In this document: piece after piece, positions 16,343-25,355 of the stretch | Layout: each line of letters begins with the position of its first letter | Position numbering within the stretch: position 1 is the first letter of the stretch | Source: an uncultured Pelagibacteraceae bacterium | GTDB lineage: Bacteria > Pseudomonadota > Alphaproteobacteria > Pelagibacterales > Pelagibacteraceae | Assembly (NCBI GenBank): GCA_902573835.1 | Contig: CACGKZ010000004.1 | Location: 24,883-88,882, forward strand | Length of the DNA: 64,000 nucleotides | Direction of reading: 5' to 3' | Notes under the pieces: model-generated | What the model was told of the DNA's origin: nothing | Seen by the model: only the letters and a program-made list of their open reading frames with translations | Database searches by the model: none | Made by a program: the position numbers and the translations under genes

Positions 16343-16776
16343 ATATAAAATTTAATGGCAAAGACTACCTTCTTTCATGTGATGATGGACAAGAAGAGTC
16401 CTTAAAAAAATTAACTTCATTTTTGGATAAGAGATATTTTGAATTAAAAAAAAATTTAGGTAATATTGGTGAAAATAAACTTTTATTAATCACAGCAATA
16501 AAACTGATAGATGAACACTTTGACCTAAGAGAAAGAGTAAAAAATCAAAAAGATAAACTAGATGAATTATCAAAAAAATTTATAGAATTAAAATCGTTGG
16601 CTATTAAATATAAGGATGTTAAAGAAGTAGAAATAAAAGATTTAACTAAAGAAATAGAGATTATAAAAAAAAGTATAGAAGAGGCTAATTCTATGTACGA
16701 AAAAATGTTGGACAGAACGACTGAGTCTTTGGAAAAAATTATTGAAAATGCTGAAAATTCTTCTCATATTCAGTAA
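16330..16776 (+). CDS. zapA: cell division protein ZapA
   Basis: The 148-residue protein begins VNIKFNGKDYLLSCDDGQEE and LKKLTSFLDKRY, the ZapA globular head. A region ending LITAIKLIDEHFDLRERV and a long coiled coil follow. ZapA binds and bundles FtsZ at the Z-ring. The tail past residue 95 is longer than in many ZapA proteins. Its stop overlaps the fau start (TAATG), leaving no room for the 6S RNA that often lies between these two genes. Confidence 0.85.
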   Translation: MANVNIKFNGKDYLLSCDDGQEESLKKLTSFLDKRYFELKKNLGNIGENKLLLITAIKLIDEHFDLRERVKNQKDKLDELSKKFIELKSLAIKYKDVKEVEIKDLTKEIEIIKKSIEEANSMYEKMLDRTTESLEKIIENAENSSHIQ

Positions 16777-17339
16777 TGAAAAATAAAGATCAATTAAGGA
16801 AAAAATTTTTAGCTTTAAGAAGGAAAAAATATTTTGAAGTTTCAACACATAAATTAAATAAATTAATTTATTATATCAAAAAGAAAAACAAAATTAAAAA
16901 AAATTTTTTTATAGGTATATACTATCCTTCAAATTATGAATTTAATATTCTTAAAATTGTAAGTAATTTTAAAAATTCAAAAGCGATATTTCTTTTACCT
17001 AAGCTACTAGAAGGCAATTTGATGAAATTCGTTGAATGGAATGAGAAAGATGCATTATCAGTGAATAAATTTGGTATACCAGAACCTTTTGAAACTAAAA
17101 AAAAAAATCATTTACCCAATGTTGTTCTTGTTCCATTGGTAGCATTTGATAATTATAAAAACAGACTTGGCTATGGCAAAGGTTTCTATGATCGATATTT
17201 GCATAAATTAATTAAGCTGAATAAAAAAATTGAAACTATTGGGATAGCATTTTCGTTTCAAAAATATAAAAAACTACCAACATCTAATTTTGATTTTATA
17301 CTTAATAATATCTACACCGAGAAAGGATTTATCAAATGA
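16776..17339 (+). CDS. fau: 5-formyltetrahydrofolate cyclo-ligase
   Basis: The 187-residue protein has the family signature NVVLVPLVAFDNYKNRLGYG followed by KGFYDRYL, plus the nucleotide end region. It converts 5-formyl-THF to 5,10-methenyl-THF using ATP. It belongs with the folate one-carbon genes elsewhere in the window (folP, fhs, ygfZ). The N-terminal 60 residues are Lys- and Phe-rich. Confidence 0.9.
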   Translation: MKNKDQLRKKFLALRRKKYFEVSTHKLNKLIYYIKKKNKIKKNFFIGIYYPSNYEFNILKIVSNFKNSKAIFLLPKLLEGNLMKFVEWNEKDALSVNKFGIPEPFETKKKNHLPNVVLVPLVAFDNYKNRLGYGKGFYDRYLHKLIKLNKKIETIGIAFSFQKYKKLPTSNFDFILNNIYTEKGFIK

Positions 17340-18142
17340 AAATACTTTTATTAGGTGATGTGTGTGGGCCAGCGGGTATGAAAATAATCAAGCTTAAACT
17401 TAATGAAATTATTAAAGAAAAAAAAATTGATTTTACAATCGTGAATGGAGAAAATGCTGCAGACAACGGAAAAGGAATTACAAAAAAAAATTTTAATGAT
17501 CTCATAAACTCTGGTGTTGACGTAATTACCTCAGGTAATCATATTTGGGATCAAAAGGAGATTTTAGAAATAATTGATATAGAGCAAAAGTTGATAAGAC
17601 CAGCTAACTTACTAGATGGACAACCTGGAAGTGGTTACGGAATTTATGAAATCAAAAATAAAAAAATTGCAGTTATAAATTTAATTGGAAATGTATTTAT
17701 GAAAAAAAGTCAGGATTTATTTTCCTTTACAGAAAAAATAATAAAAAAGATAAAACTCAAGAAGGACGCAGACTTTATTATCATTGACATTCACGGAGAG
17801 ATTACAAGTGAAAAAATGGCTTTAGGTCATCTCTTAGATGGTAAAGTTACAACAGTTGTTGGTACGCATACTCATGTCCCAACATCGGATACAAAAATTT
17901 TAAAAAATGGAACAGCATATCAAACAGATCTAGGTATGTGCGGCGATTATGATTCTGTAATTGGAATGAATAAAGAAAATTCGATTAAGAAATTTAAAAA
18001 AGATCCTTCCGCAGAAAATCATTTTCCAGCTAATGGGGACGCTTCCATATGTGGTGTAATCGTTGATGCTGATGATAAAACTGGACTAGCAAGAAATATT
18101 AATCAAATAATTATCGGTGGAAATTTAAAACAAAAAATTTAA
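17336..18142 (+). CDS. ymdB: YmdB-family metallophosphoesterase
   Basis: The 268-residue protein starts with the metal motif LLLGDVCGPAG, then VNGENAADNGKGI, TSGNHIWDQKE, IDIHGE and VVGTHTHVPTSD, the TIGR00282-type order. Members hydrolyse 2',3'-cyclic nucleotides in vitro and affect global RNA levels. It overlaps fau by 4 bases and is followed directly by yebC. The biological substrate is not settled. Confidence 0.88.
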   Translation: MKILLLGDVCGPAGMKIIKLKLNEIIKEKKIDFTIVNGENAADNGKGITKKNFNDLINSGVDVITSGNHIWDQKEILEIIDIEQKLIRPANLLDGQPGSGYGIYEIKNKKIAVINLIGNVFMKKSQDLFSFTEKIIKKIKLKKDADFIIIDIHGEITSEKMALGHLLDGKVTTVVGTHTHVPTSDTKILKNGTAYQTDLGMCGDYDSVIGMNKENSIKKFKKDPSAENHFPANGDASICGVIVDADDKTGLARNINQIIIGGNLKQKI

Positions 18143-18859
18143 ATGGCTGGACATTCGCATTGGGCAGGTATCAAACATAAAAAAGGAAGACAAGATAAAG
18201 TACGATCTAAACTTTTTTCAAAATTATCTAGGGAAATTACTGTTGCAGCTAAACTAGGTGAAAAAGACCCTGATATGAATCCCAGACTGAGGTCAGCAAT
18301 ACAAGCTGCAAAGCAATCTAATATGCCAAAAGAAAATATTAATCGAGCAATAAGTAAATCTGAAACAAATTATGGAGAAAATTATGAAAGTTTAAGATAT
18401 GAGGGATATGGTGCATTTAATACTGCATTAATAATCGAAACTTTAACTGATAATAAAAATAGAACTGCATCAACAATTAGGACAATTTTACAAAAAAATG
18501 GAGGGAGACTAGGTGAAAATGGATCCACATCTCATCTTTTTTATAACTGTGGTGTAATTCGAATTAATAATAAGAATTTAAACAATGACGATGCTCTCGA
18601 ATTAGCAGTCAATTCTGGCGCAAACGAATGTGAGAGCTCTAATGAATTTCACGAAATTATAAGTGATATGAAAGACTTTTATAAAGTTAAAAGCAAGATA
18701 GAAAATAAAATAAGTAATTTTATGTACTCTGGTATAGAGTGGAGAGCTCATGATGTTTTAAAATTATCAAAGGAGCAAAAAGAAAAAGTAGTAGTTATGT
18801 TGGAAAGTTTAGACGAAATTGATGACATTCAAAACATATTTATAAATTGTGAACTTTAA
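18143..18859 (+). CDS. yebC: YebC/PmpR family protein
   Basis: The 238-residue protein begins MAGHSHWAGIKHKKGRQD and has KLSREITVAAKLG, NMPKENINRAI and FNTALIIETLTDNKNRTAS. These are the YebC/TACO1 hallmarks. The family has been viewed as transcription regulators and more recently as translation factors acting on stalled ribosomes. It starts right after ymdB. In many Proteobacteria ruvCAB follows; here only a ruvC-like gene does. Confidence 0.96.
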   Translation: MAGHSHWAGIKHKKGRQDKVRSKLFSKLSREITVAAKLGEKDPDMNPRLRSAIQAAKQSNMPKENINRAISKSETNYGENYESLRYEGYGAFNTALIIETLTDNKNRTASTIRTILQKNGGRLGENGSTSHLFYNCGVIRINNKNLNNDDALELAVNSGANECESSNEFHEIISDMKDFYKVKSKIENKISNFMYSGIEWRAHDVLKLSKEQKEKVVVMLESLDEIDDIQNIFINCEL

Positions 18860-18877
18860 AAAAAATATAAATTAATA

Positions 18878-19372
18878 ATGAGAATATTTGGAATTGATCC
18901 AGGAATAGCAGGCGCAATAGCTATACTTGATGAAAAAAAAATAATTGATGTAATTGATCTTCCCACAATGGCTGATGGAAAAAAAAACAAAAGACAGCTT
19001 AATAGCGCACATTTGTCTCAATATATCTCAAGTAATATTGTAGATATAAATAAAACTATTGTAGTAGTTGAACAAGTTAATGCAATGCCCGGCCAGGGAG
19101 TAACTAGCATGTTTAATTTCGGTCAAACATTTGGTGCAATCAAAGGTATAAGTGCAACACTTAAATTACCAATTTTTTTTGTAAGACCATCAAAATGGAA
19201 AAAACATTTTGAGTTAATTAACTCCTCAAAAGACGCAAGCCGCACAAAAGTAATTGAAATGTACCCGTCATTTGCAGATAAATTATCAAAAAAAAAGGAT
19301 GTAAATAAGTCCGATGCTATTTTAATAGCAAGATTTTATAGCGAAACAGGCTTCAAACATGACTTGAAATAA
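18878..19372 (+). CDS. RuvC-like Holliday junction nuclease, phage/plasmid-type
   Basis: The 164-residue protein has GIDPGIAGAIA (Asp7), VVVEQVNAMPGQG (Glu65), SMFNFGQTFGAIKG and KKDVNKSDAILIARF (Asp141, Asp146), the acidic set of the RuvC fold. The EQV.AMPGQGVTSMF.FG block and the short DLPT segment are more like resolvases I know from phages and plasmids than like cellular RuvC. It sits between yebC and tolQ, where ruvC-ruvA-ruvB-ybgC usually lie. No ruvA or ruvB is found in the window. Function as a junction resolvase is inferred from fold and place. Confidence 0.75.
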   Translation: MRIFGIDPGIAGAIAILDEKKIIDVIDLPTMADGKKNKRQLNSAHLSQYISSNIVDINKTIVVVEQVNAMPGQGVTSMFNFGQTFGAIKGISATLKLPIFFVRPSKWKKHFELINSSKDASRTKVIEMYPSFADKLSKKKDVNKSDAILIARFYSETGFKHDLK

Positions 19373-19430
19373 GGCTAAGATTTTATCCATAAGACAAATT
19401 CATGACACAATCTAAAAGTAATGAGACATT

Positions 19431-20111
19431 ATGGAACAAGATATTGCATCTCAAGTAGTTGGTTTAGGAGGGAGTACAGATTTTTCTTTACTAAGCCTTT
19501 TTTTAAGAGCTGACTTCGTAGTGAAGTCAGTTATATTAATTTTAATTGCAGCTTCAATATATTCTTGGGCTTTAATTTTTGATAAATATAGATTATTCAA
19601 AAAGATAAATAGCTCTATCTTAGATTTTGAAAGTAAGTTTTGGAAAGCAAAATCAGCTGAAAGTTTTGATAATAATTTACCTGTTAAATCGAATGATCCT
19701 GCAGTTCTTATTTTTAGATCTGCAATGAATGAATTAAGGAAGACTCGTTCCAAATCGTCAGCCGTACAAATTGCTAGAGTAGAGAGAGTTCTTGAAATTA
19801 ACACAGATAATCAAATTAAGATTTTAGAAAAAAACTTTACGTTTTTAGCTACAGTGGGTGCCACAGCTCCATTTATAGGTTTATTTGGAACCGTTTGGGG
19901 AATAATGAACTCTTTTCAATCAATAGCTATTTCTAGAAATACAAGTTTAGCAATTGTTGCCCCAGGTATAGCTGAAGCTTTATTTGCTACAGCTTTAGGT
20001 CTCTTAGCTGCAATTCCAGCAGTTATTGCTTATAATAAATTCAACAGTGATACAAAAAACTATACCGCGCGCTTAGATAATTTTTCTAAAAGATTTTTGT
20101 CTATAATTTAA
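19431..20111 (+). CDS. tolQ: Tol-Pal system protein TolQ
   Basis: The 226-residue protein has three membrane spans: near residue 30-50, then the pair around the signature [20 protein letters not shown] and [20 protein letters not shown]. It belongs to the MotA/TolQ/ExbB proton-channel family. With TolR it turns proton force into motion of TolA during cell division and outer-membrane upkeep. It opens the tolQRAB-pal-cpoB cluster. The ybgC gene often found before it is missing. Confidence 0.96.
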   Translation: MEQDIASQVVGLGGSTDFSLLSLFLRADFVVKSVILILIAASIYSWALIFDKYRLFKKINSSILDFESKFWKAKSAESFDNNLPVKSNDPAVLIFRSAMNELRKTRSKSSAVQIARVERVLEINTDNQIKILEKNFTFLATVGATAPFIGLFGTVWGIMNSFQSIAISRNTSLAIVAPGIAEALFATALGLLAAIPAVIAYNKFNSDTKNYTARLDNFSKRFLSII

Positions 20112-20116
20112 TAATC

Positions 20117-20530
20117 ATGGCATTTAATTTTAAACGCTCAAAAAATCAACCAATGAGCGAGATAAATGTGACACCCTTCGTAGACGTTATGTTAGTTTTG
20201 TTAATTATATTTATGGTTACTGCACCTTTACTTACCGTTGGTGTCCAAGTAGATTTACCAGAGTCAGCAGCAGACTCACTTCCTGACGATCAAGAACCTC
20301 TCACATTGTCAATAAACTCCAAAGGCGAAGTGTTTATTCAAGAGCATAAGGTTAGCTACAATAAAATTATTCCAAAATTATTAGCAATTGCAAAAAATAG
20401 GACAGATACGAGAATTTACGTAAGAGGAGATAAAAATATTAATTATGGTCGGGTATTAGAGGTAATGGGAACACTTTCTGGTGCAGGATTTTCTAAAGTT
20501 GCATTAATATCCGAACCATACAAAAATTAA
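20117..20530 (+). CDS. tolR: Tol-Pal system protein TolR
   Basis: The 137-residue protein begins with MSEINVTPFVDVMLVLLIIF, which contains the membrane Asp essential for proton use in TolR/ExbD. A periplasmic domain follows with VQVDLPESAAD and VYVRGDKNI-like segments (IYVRGDKNINYG). It partners TolQ and starts 5 bases after it. Confidence 0.96.
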   Translation: MAFNFKRSKNQPMSEINVTPFVDVMLVLLIIFMVTAPLLTVGVQVDLPESAADSLPDDQEPLTLSINSKGEVFIQEHKVSYNKIIPKLLAIAKNRTDTRIYVRGDKNINYGRVLEVMGTLSGAGFSKVALISEPYKN

Positions 20531-20537
20531 ATGTTAA

Positions 20538-21344
20538 ATGACCAAAAGTTTATTTTACTCAATAATATTTCACGCAATGATGATAGTTCTAACCGCTTTA
20601 TCATTACCATTTATGACTAGGGATCCTATATCTTTACCACCTATAGTCTCAGTAGAGTTAATACAAATAACAGATAAGACAAATATTCCATTTGCTCCTA
20701 AGGCTAGAAAAATAATTGATAAAGTTAAAAAAGAGGAAAAAAGGGTAGTTTCTGAGCAAGCCCCCCCTTCAGCAAAAGCAAAGGAAAAACCAGATAGAAT
20801 TCCTTTACCTGATGAAAAAAAAGAAAAAAAGGAAATTATTAAAAAAAAACAAAATCCAGAAGAAATAAAGCCTCAGATTAGACAGTCATCGGAATTCGAG
20901 AAGGAAGAATTGATTAATACTAATGAAATTGCTGCATTAATTGATAAGGCAAAAGAAGAAAGAGCTTTAAAAGAAATAGAAAACAAAAAGTTAACACAAA
21001 GTAATGTTAAAAATTCTTTTGCAACAGGATTGAGCCTTTCAGAGGAAGATGCCCTAAGAGCTCAAATATTTGGTTGTTGGAGTGTTCCACTAGGTTTACC
21101 ATATGATAAAGATTTATTAGTGAGATTGAAATTAGAGTTAAAAAAGGATGGAACGATACTAAAATCAGAAATAATTGATCATCAAAGAATGAATATGCCG
21201 GGACAAAAGTTTTATAAAATACTTGCTGAAAGTGCCTTGAGAGCTGTAAGACTTTGCCAACCATTAAAGGTGCCTCCGACAGGTTATGAAAAATGGAAAA
21301 ACATTCAATTAAATTTTGATCCAACTGAAATGTTGAAAGGATAA
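20538..21344 (+). CDS. tolA: Tol-Pal system protein TolA
   Basis: The 268-residue protein has an N-terminal membrane helix (residues about 6-25). A long Lys/Glu/Pro-rich linker spans about residues 50-165, and a C-terminal domain begins at SLSEEDALRAQIFGCWSVP. The layout is that of TolA, which reaches from the inner membrane to Pal across the periplasm. The CW.VP motif with LKL.L..DG is the TolA C-domain hallmark. Confidence 0.9.
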   Translation: MTKSLFYSIIFHAMMIVLTALSLPFMTRDPISLPPIVSVELIQITDKTNIPFAPKARKIIDKVKKEEKRVVSEQAPPSAKAKEKPDRIPLPDEKKEKKEIIKKKQNPEEIKPQIRQSSEFEKEELINTNEIAALIDKAKEERALKEIENKKLTQSNVKNSFATGLSLSEEDALRAQIFGCWSVPLGLPYDKDLLVRLKLELKKDGTILKSEIIDHQRMNMPGQKFYKILAESALRAVRLCQPLKVPPTGYEKWKNIQLNFDPTEMLKG

Positions 21345-21348
21345 ATAA

Positions 21349-22686
21349 ATGAAAAAAATAATTATTTTATTGTTTACATTCTTTGTTGTATCTTCTCACG
21401 CAAACGCATTAATTAAAGTCGATATCACTAGAGGAAACTTGGATCCTTTACCCATCGCAGTTTCACCATTACATGTTGAAAAAACATCTGAAAATTTAGA
21501 AAATTTAGATATAAAAAAACTTGGAATAAATATTTCTTCAATAATTGAAAAAAACTTTAAATCCACTGGTTTATTTAATCCTTTAAAAAGGGAGGCATTT
21601 GTTCAAAAACCTGACATAGCTCACTTAAAACCTAGATTCGAAGATTGGAGATTAATAAAAGCTCAAGCATTAGTTACTGGAAAACTTTCGGTAAAAAATA
21701 ACAAATTAAAAGTTGAATTTAGATTATGGGATTTGACAGCCTCAAAGGAGATGATAGCCTTATCGTTTACTACAACACCTACAAATTGGAGAAGAGTAGC
21801 TCATATTATTTCTGACAAAATATATGAGAGATTGACTGGAGAAGAAGGATACTTTGATACAAGAATAATTTATGTTGCAGAAAGTGGACCAAAAAATCAA
21901 AGAGTAAAAAAATTGGCAATAATGGATCAGGATGGCGCTAAAACAAAATATCTAACTTTGGGAAATGAATTAGTGTTAACTCCAAGATTTAATCCAAGCA
22001 ATCAAATGGTGACATATCTTTCTTATTTTAGAAATTTACCGCGCGTGTACCTTCTAGATATTGAAACAGGAAAACAAGAGGTAGTTGGAAATTTTCCAGG
22101 GATGACTTTCGCTCCAAGATTTTCCCCAGATGGAAAAAAAATAATAATGAGTTTTGCCAAAGACGGTAATTCAGATATTTTCACAATGGATTTAGAAACC
22201 AGAAAAGTTGAGAGAATCACAGAACATTCATCAATAGATACATCTCCGTCTTATTCGCCTGATGGAAAATATATTTGTTTTAACTCTGATAGAAGTGGGC
22301 TTCAACAAATATATGTAATGAAAAGTGACGGCAGCAATGTAAAAAGAATTACTTTTGGTAATGGAATTTATGGAACGCCAGTCTGGTCACCTAGAGGTGA
22401 TTTAATCGCTTTTACAAAAGTTAGAAAAGGAAAGTTTTATATTGGTGTAATGAGATCGGATGGAACTGGAGAAAGACTTTTAACAGAAAATTTTTACCAA
22501 GAGGCTCCTTCTTGGTCTCCAAATGGAAGAGTATTAGTTTTCTACCGAGAAACAAAATCAGGAGCTCAAGGAAAAGGATTTAGCGCTAAATTATGGTCTA
22601 TAGATATTACGGGTTATAATGAGAGAAAAATTAAGACGGAAACTGATGCTTCAGACCCATCTTGGTCTTCATTGTTATCAAAGTGA
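21349..22686 (+). CDS. tolB: Tol-Pal system beta-propeller protein TolB
   Basis: The 445-residue protein has a signal peptide (about 20 residues ending HANA). An N-terminal domain comes next, then repeated propeller blades such as [36 protein letters not shown] and [17 protein letters not shown]. TolB is periplasmic and binds Pal and TolA. It starts 4 bases after tolA. Confidence 0.97.
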   Translation: MKKIIILLFTFFVVSSHANALIKVDITRGNLDPLPIAVSPLHVEKTSENLENLDIKKLGINISSIIEKNFKSTGLFNPLKREAFVQKPDIAHLKPRFEDWRLIKAQALVTGKLSVKNNKLKVEFRLWDLTASKEMIALSFTTTPTNWRRVAHIISDKIYERLTGEEGYFDTRIIYVAESGPKNQRVKKLAIMDQDGAKTKYLTLGNELVLTPRFNPSNQMVTYLSYFRNLPRVYLLDIETGKQEVVGNFPGMTFAPRFSPDGKKIIMSFAKDGNSDIFTMDLETRKVERITEHSSIDTSPSYSPDGKYICFNSDRSGLQQIYVMKSDGSNVKRITFGNGIYGTPVWSPRGDLIAFTKVRKGKFYIGVMRSDGTGERLLTENFYQEAPSWSPNGRVLVFYRETKSGAQGKGFSAKLWSIDITGYNERKIKTETDASDPSWSSLLSK

Positions 22687-22762
22687 GGTATTTATTGTGT
22701 AATTAAGGCTTGAATAATGGTAGATAATTTGAAATATTGTCGACAACAACTTAGGGGATACT

Positions 22763-23236
22763 ATGAAATTTAACAAAAATTTAAGAAATATATTTTTAAT
22801 TCTTTTTGCAACACTTGCTTTAAGTGCATGTTCAACTGCAAAAAAATCACAGACTTCTGGTGACGTTTATACTGGATCAGACACAGTTGAATATTTAGCT
22901 AGCGGTGTTAAAGACAGAGTGTTTTTTGCTACAAACAAATCTTCATTAACTTCTGCTTCAAGAGAGACTTTAAGAAAACAAGCAACATATTTAAGAAAAA
23001 ACAAAAAGCTTAATGTTACTGTTGAAGGTCACGCCGACGAAAGAGGTACAAGAGAGTTCAACTTGGCTTTAGGTGAAAGAAGAGCTAACGCAGTTAAAGA
23101 TTATTTAATGACTTATGGAATTTCTGGAAAAAGAATTTCAGTAATCAGTTATGGTAAGGAAAGACCAGTAAACTCAGAGTCCACACCATTAGCCTGGTCT
23201 CAAAATAGAAGATCAGTAACTGTTAAAGTAAAATAA
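22763..23236 (+). CDS. pal: peptidoglycan-associated lipoprotein Pal
   Basis: The 157-residue protein has a lipobox LALSAC at about residues 18-23. The OmpA-like domain shows RVFFATNKSSLT, VTVEGHADERGTREFNLALG and RRSVTVKVK. Pal is anchored in the outer membrane and grips peptidoglycan. A 76-base gap with an AGGGG ribosome site precedes it and a strong terminator follows at 23257, so pal may be expressed separately at high level. Confidence 0.97.
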   Translation: MKFNKNLRNIFLILFATLALSACSTAKKSQTSGDVYTGSDTVEYLASGVKDRVFFATNKSSLTSASRETLRKQATYLRKNKKLNVTVEGHADERGTREFNLALGERRANAVKDYLMTYGISGKRISVISYGKERPVNSESTPLAWSQNRRSVTVKVK

Positions 23237-23256
23237 CCTTTTATTAACAATTATTT

Positions 23257-23291
23257 AAAGACCCTTTGGTAAATCAAAGGGTCTTTTTTTT
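23257..23291 (+). terminator. Rho-independent terminator after pal
   Basis: AAAGACCCTTTG and CAAAGGGTCTTT form a perfect 12-bp stem with a 6-base loop, followed by a run of T to 23291. It ends the tol-pal transcript at least in part. It also rules out the longest open frame for cpoB, which would start inside the stem at 23266. Confidence 0.93.
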
Positions 23292-23319
23292 GCCATTATG
23301 TGTAATTAAAAAAAACAAT

Positions 23320-24273
23320 ATGGGTAATTTGAAAAAAAAATATTTAGCTTTTTTAATAGCAACATCTTTACTTTACTTTAATATTTCGTACTCAGATGAA
23401 AAAGTTGATGCCATCGCTGATCAAATACAAATTATTTCTCAAGATTTAAAAACACTTGAAAAAGCATTTTACAAAAATTCAGATATAATTGATAAAAGCA
23501 AAACTTCAAATGTTAATAATTTAAATGAAGATGTTCTTACAAAACACTTACTTCGTCTTAATGAAATAGAGGAACAGTTCAGAGAACTAACTAACAAATT
23601 TGAGGAAGTTAATTTTAAAATGGATAAGCTGTCTACAAGAGTAACTAAGATGCAATCTGATAATCAAATGAGATTTTCTGATTTAGAAAATATTGATCTA
23701 AAACAAAGTAAAGATAAAAAAAAAGCTAAATTACCTGGTACTAGTAAACCTCAAGATTTTGGAGCAACACCAGGATATTCATCATCAAACCTTCCGCAAG
23801 AACAGGAAACAAACTCAATTGGAACTACTGCTGCAGTTACTACATCTGAAGCGGAAAGATCAGAATCTTTGCTACCAAATAAATCTCCTAAAGAACAATA
23901 TGAGTTTGCGATAAGTTTTATGAAAATCGGTGATTATGAAACTGCTGAATTTGCTTTGAAAGAATTTATAGACAAAAATAAAGATCATGACTTAGCTGGT
24001 AATGCACAATATTGGTATGGCGAAACTTTCAGAATTAGACAATTATATTCAGATGCTGCTACTGCCTATCTAGACGGATACCAAAACTATCCAAAAAGTA
24101 GTAAAGCTCCAGATAATCTTCTAAAATTAGGCATTACCATGGTTCAACTTGGTGAAAAAGAACAAGGTTGTACGATGATAACAGGAATTAAAAAACAATA
24201 TCCAAAAGCAAGTAAGTCTGTGCTACAAAAAGCTCAATATGAGCAAAAAAAATTCAATTGTTCTAAAACATAA
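23320..24273 (+). CDS. cpoB: Tol-Pal associated periplasmic protein CpoB (YbgF)
   Basis: I chose the ATG at 23320 because upstream in-frame starts fall in the pal terminator. The 317-residue product has a signal peptide, a trimerising coiled coil (about residues 35-130) and a low-complexity Thr/Ser linker. C-terminal tetratricopeptide repeats begin at SPKEQYEFAISFMKIGDYE and continue ADNLLKLGITM-like (APDNLLKLGITMVQLG). CpoB coordinates peptidoglycan synthesis with outer-membrane constriction. Confidence 0.9.
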   Translation: MGNLKKKYLAFLIATSLLYFNISYSDEKVDAIADQIQIISQDLKTLEKAFYKNSDIIDKSKTSNVNNLNEDVLTKHLLRLNEIEEQFRELTNKFEEVNFKMDKLSTRVTKMQSDNQMRFSDLENIDLKQSKDKKKAKLPGTSKPQDFGATPGYSSSNLPQEQETNSIGTTAAVTTSEAERSESLLPNKSPKEQYEFAISFMKIGDYETAEFALKEFIDKNKDHDLAGNAQYWYGETFRIRQLYSDAATAYLDGYQNYPKSSKAPDNLLKLGITMVQLGEKEQGCTMITGIKKQYPKASKSVLQKAQYEQKKFNCSKT

Positions 24274-25261
24274 AGACTGCCTTTCAAGTTCTGAGCAATT
24301 ATCAAAAATTTATTTAGATTTTAAAAAAAAAATTTTAAAGCTTAAAGTTAGAAAATTTTTAGTTGCAGTTTCAGGGGGTCCGGACAGTTTAGCTCTTGCC
24401 GCAATGTGTAAGTTGGTGCACTCAAACAATAAAAAAATAAAATTTTATTATATACATGTGAATCATGGGATTAGAAAAAAATCTCTATTAGAGTCAAAAA
24501 AAGTAAAAAAAATTTTAAAAACGCAACACATTTTATTAAGGATAATTAATAATAAAAAAAAAATAATTAACAATATTCAGCATAATGCTCGAAAAGTAAG
24601 ATATTCAATTTTAAGCAGAGAGTGCAAAAAAAAGAAAATTAAATTTATACTTACAGGTCATCATAAAGATGATCAAATTGAGACGTTTTTAATTAGGCTC
24701 TCTAGAGGCAGTGGTGTTCAAGGCTTATCATCCATGAGCGCTATATCTCATATCAATAACGAAATAAAAATTTTTAGACCATTTCTTGCTGAAAGTAAAA
24801 AAAATTTGATTTTTACGTCTAAAAATATATTTGGCACCTTTATCAAAGATCCTAGTAACTACGATAAGAAATTTTTAAGATCTAATGTAAGAAAACTTTT
24901 GCCAATATTATCTAAATATGGGATAGGAAGTGAACAAATTTTAAGATCAATTAATAATTTAAAATCTTCCAGCAAAACGTTAAATTTATATTTTGAAGAG
25001 ATACTAAAAAAAGTAGTAAGACGAAAAGGCAAGAAAATTTATATTAAAAAAAATGACCTTTTTTCTTTAAATGAAGATTTACAATTAAGAGTTTTGGGAT
25101 TTACAATAAGAAATTTAAATAAATTAGACTATCCTCCAAGGTCTAAAAAGATATTTACAGCTCTTAAATACCTAAATTCGCCTAAAGAAATAAAACACCA
25201 ACTAGGCGGTTGTTTGCTTACAAATAGAAATAAATACATATTTATTGAAAAATCATTATAA
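24239..25261 (+). CDS. tilS: tRNA(Ile)-lysidine synthase
   Basis: The 340-residue protein has the PP-loop motif AVSGGPDSLALAAM near residue 45, then YIHVNHGIRKKS, LTGHHKDDQIETFLIRLSRGSG and RPFL. It changes C34 of the CAU tRNA to lysidine so that it reads AUA. The protein is shorter than the E. coli enzyme (about 430) and lacks most of the C-terminal domain. It overlaps cpoB by 35 bases in another frame. Confidence 0.92.
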   Translation: MSKKNSIVLKHKDCLSSSEQLSKIYLDFKKKILKLKVRKFLVAVSGGPDSLALAAMCKLVHSNNKKIKFYYIHVNHGIRKKSLLESKKVKKILKTQHILLRIINNKKKIINNIQHNARKVRYSILSRECKKKKIKFILTGHHKDDQIETFLIRLSRGSGVQGLSSMSAISHINNEIKIFRPFLAESKKNLIFTSKNIFGTFIKDPSNYDKKFLRSNVRKLLPILSKYGIGSEQILRSINNLKSSSKTLNLYFEEILKKVVRRKGKKIYIKKNDLFSLNEDLQLRVLGFTIRNLNKLDYPPRSKKIFTALKYLNSPKEIKHQLGGCLLTNRNKYIFIEKSL

Positions 25262-25355
25262 TTATAGGATCTAATTAAGATATTTTGCCATATTTACAAC
25301 TATATTCTTTTCAAATATCACTTGTTTATTGTAAAAAAATACTTATTTAAAGAAT

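Noticed and set aside
16760..16790. 6S RNA between zapA and fau
   Set aside because: The two genes overlap by one base, so no RNA gene can lie between them.
23266..23319. Longer N-terminus for cpoB
   Set aside because: The start would lie in the pal terminator stem, and the extra residues would precede a good signal peptide that begins at 23320.
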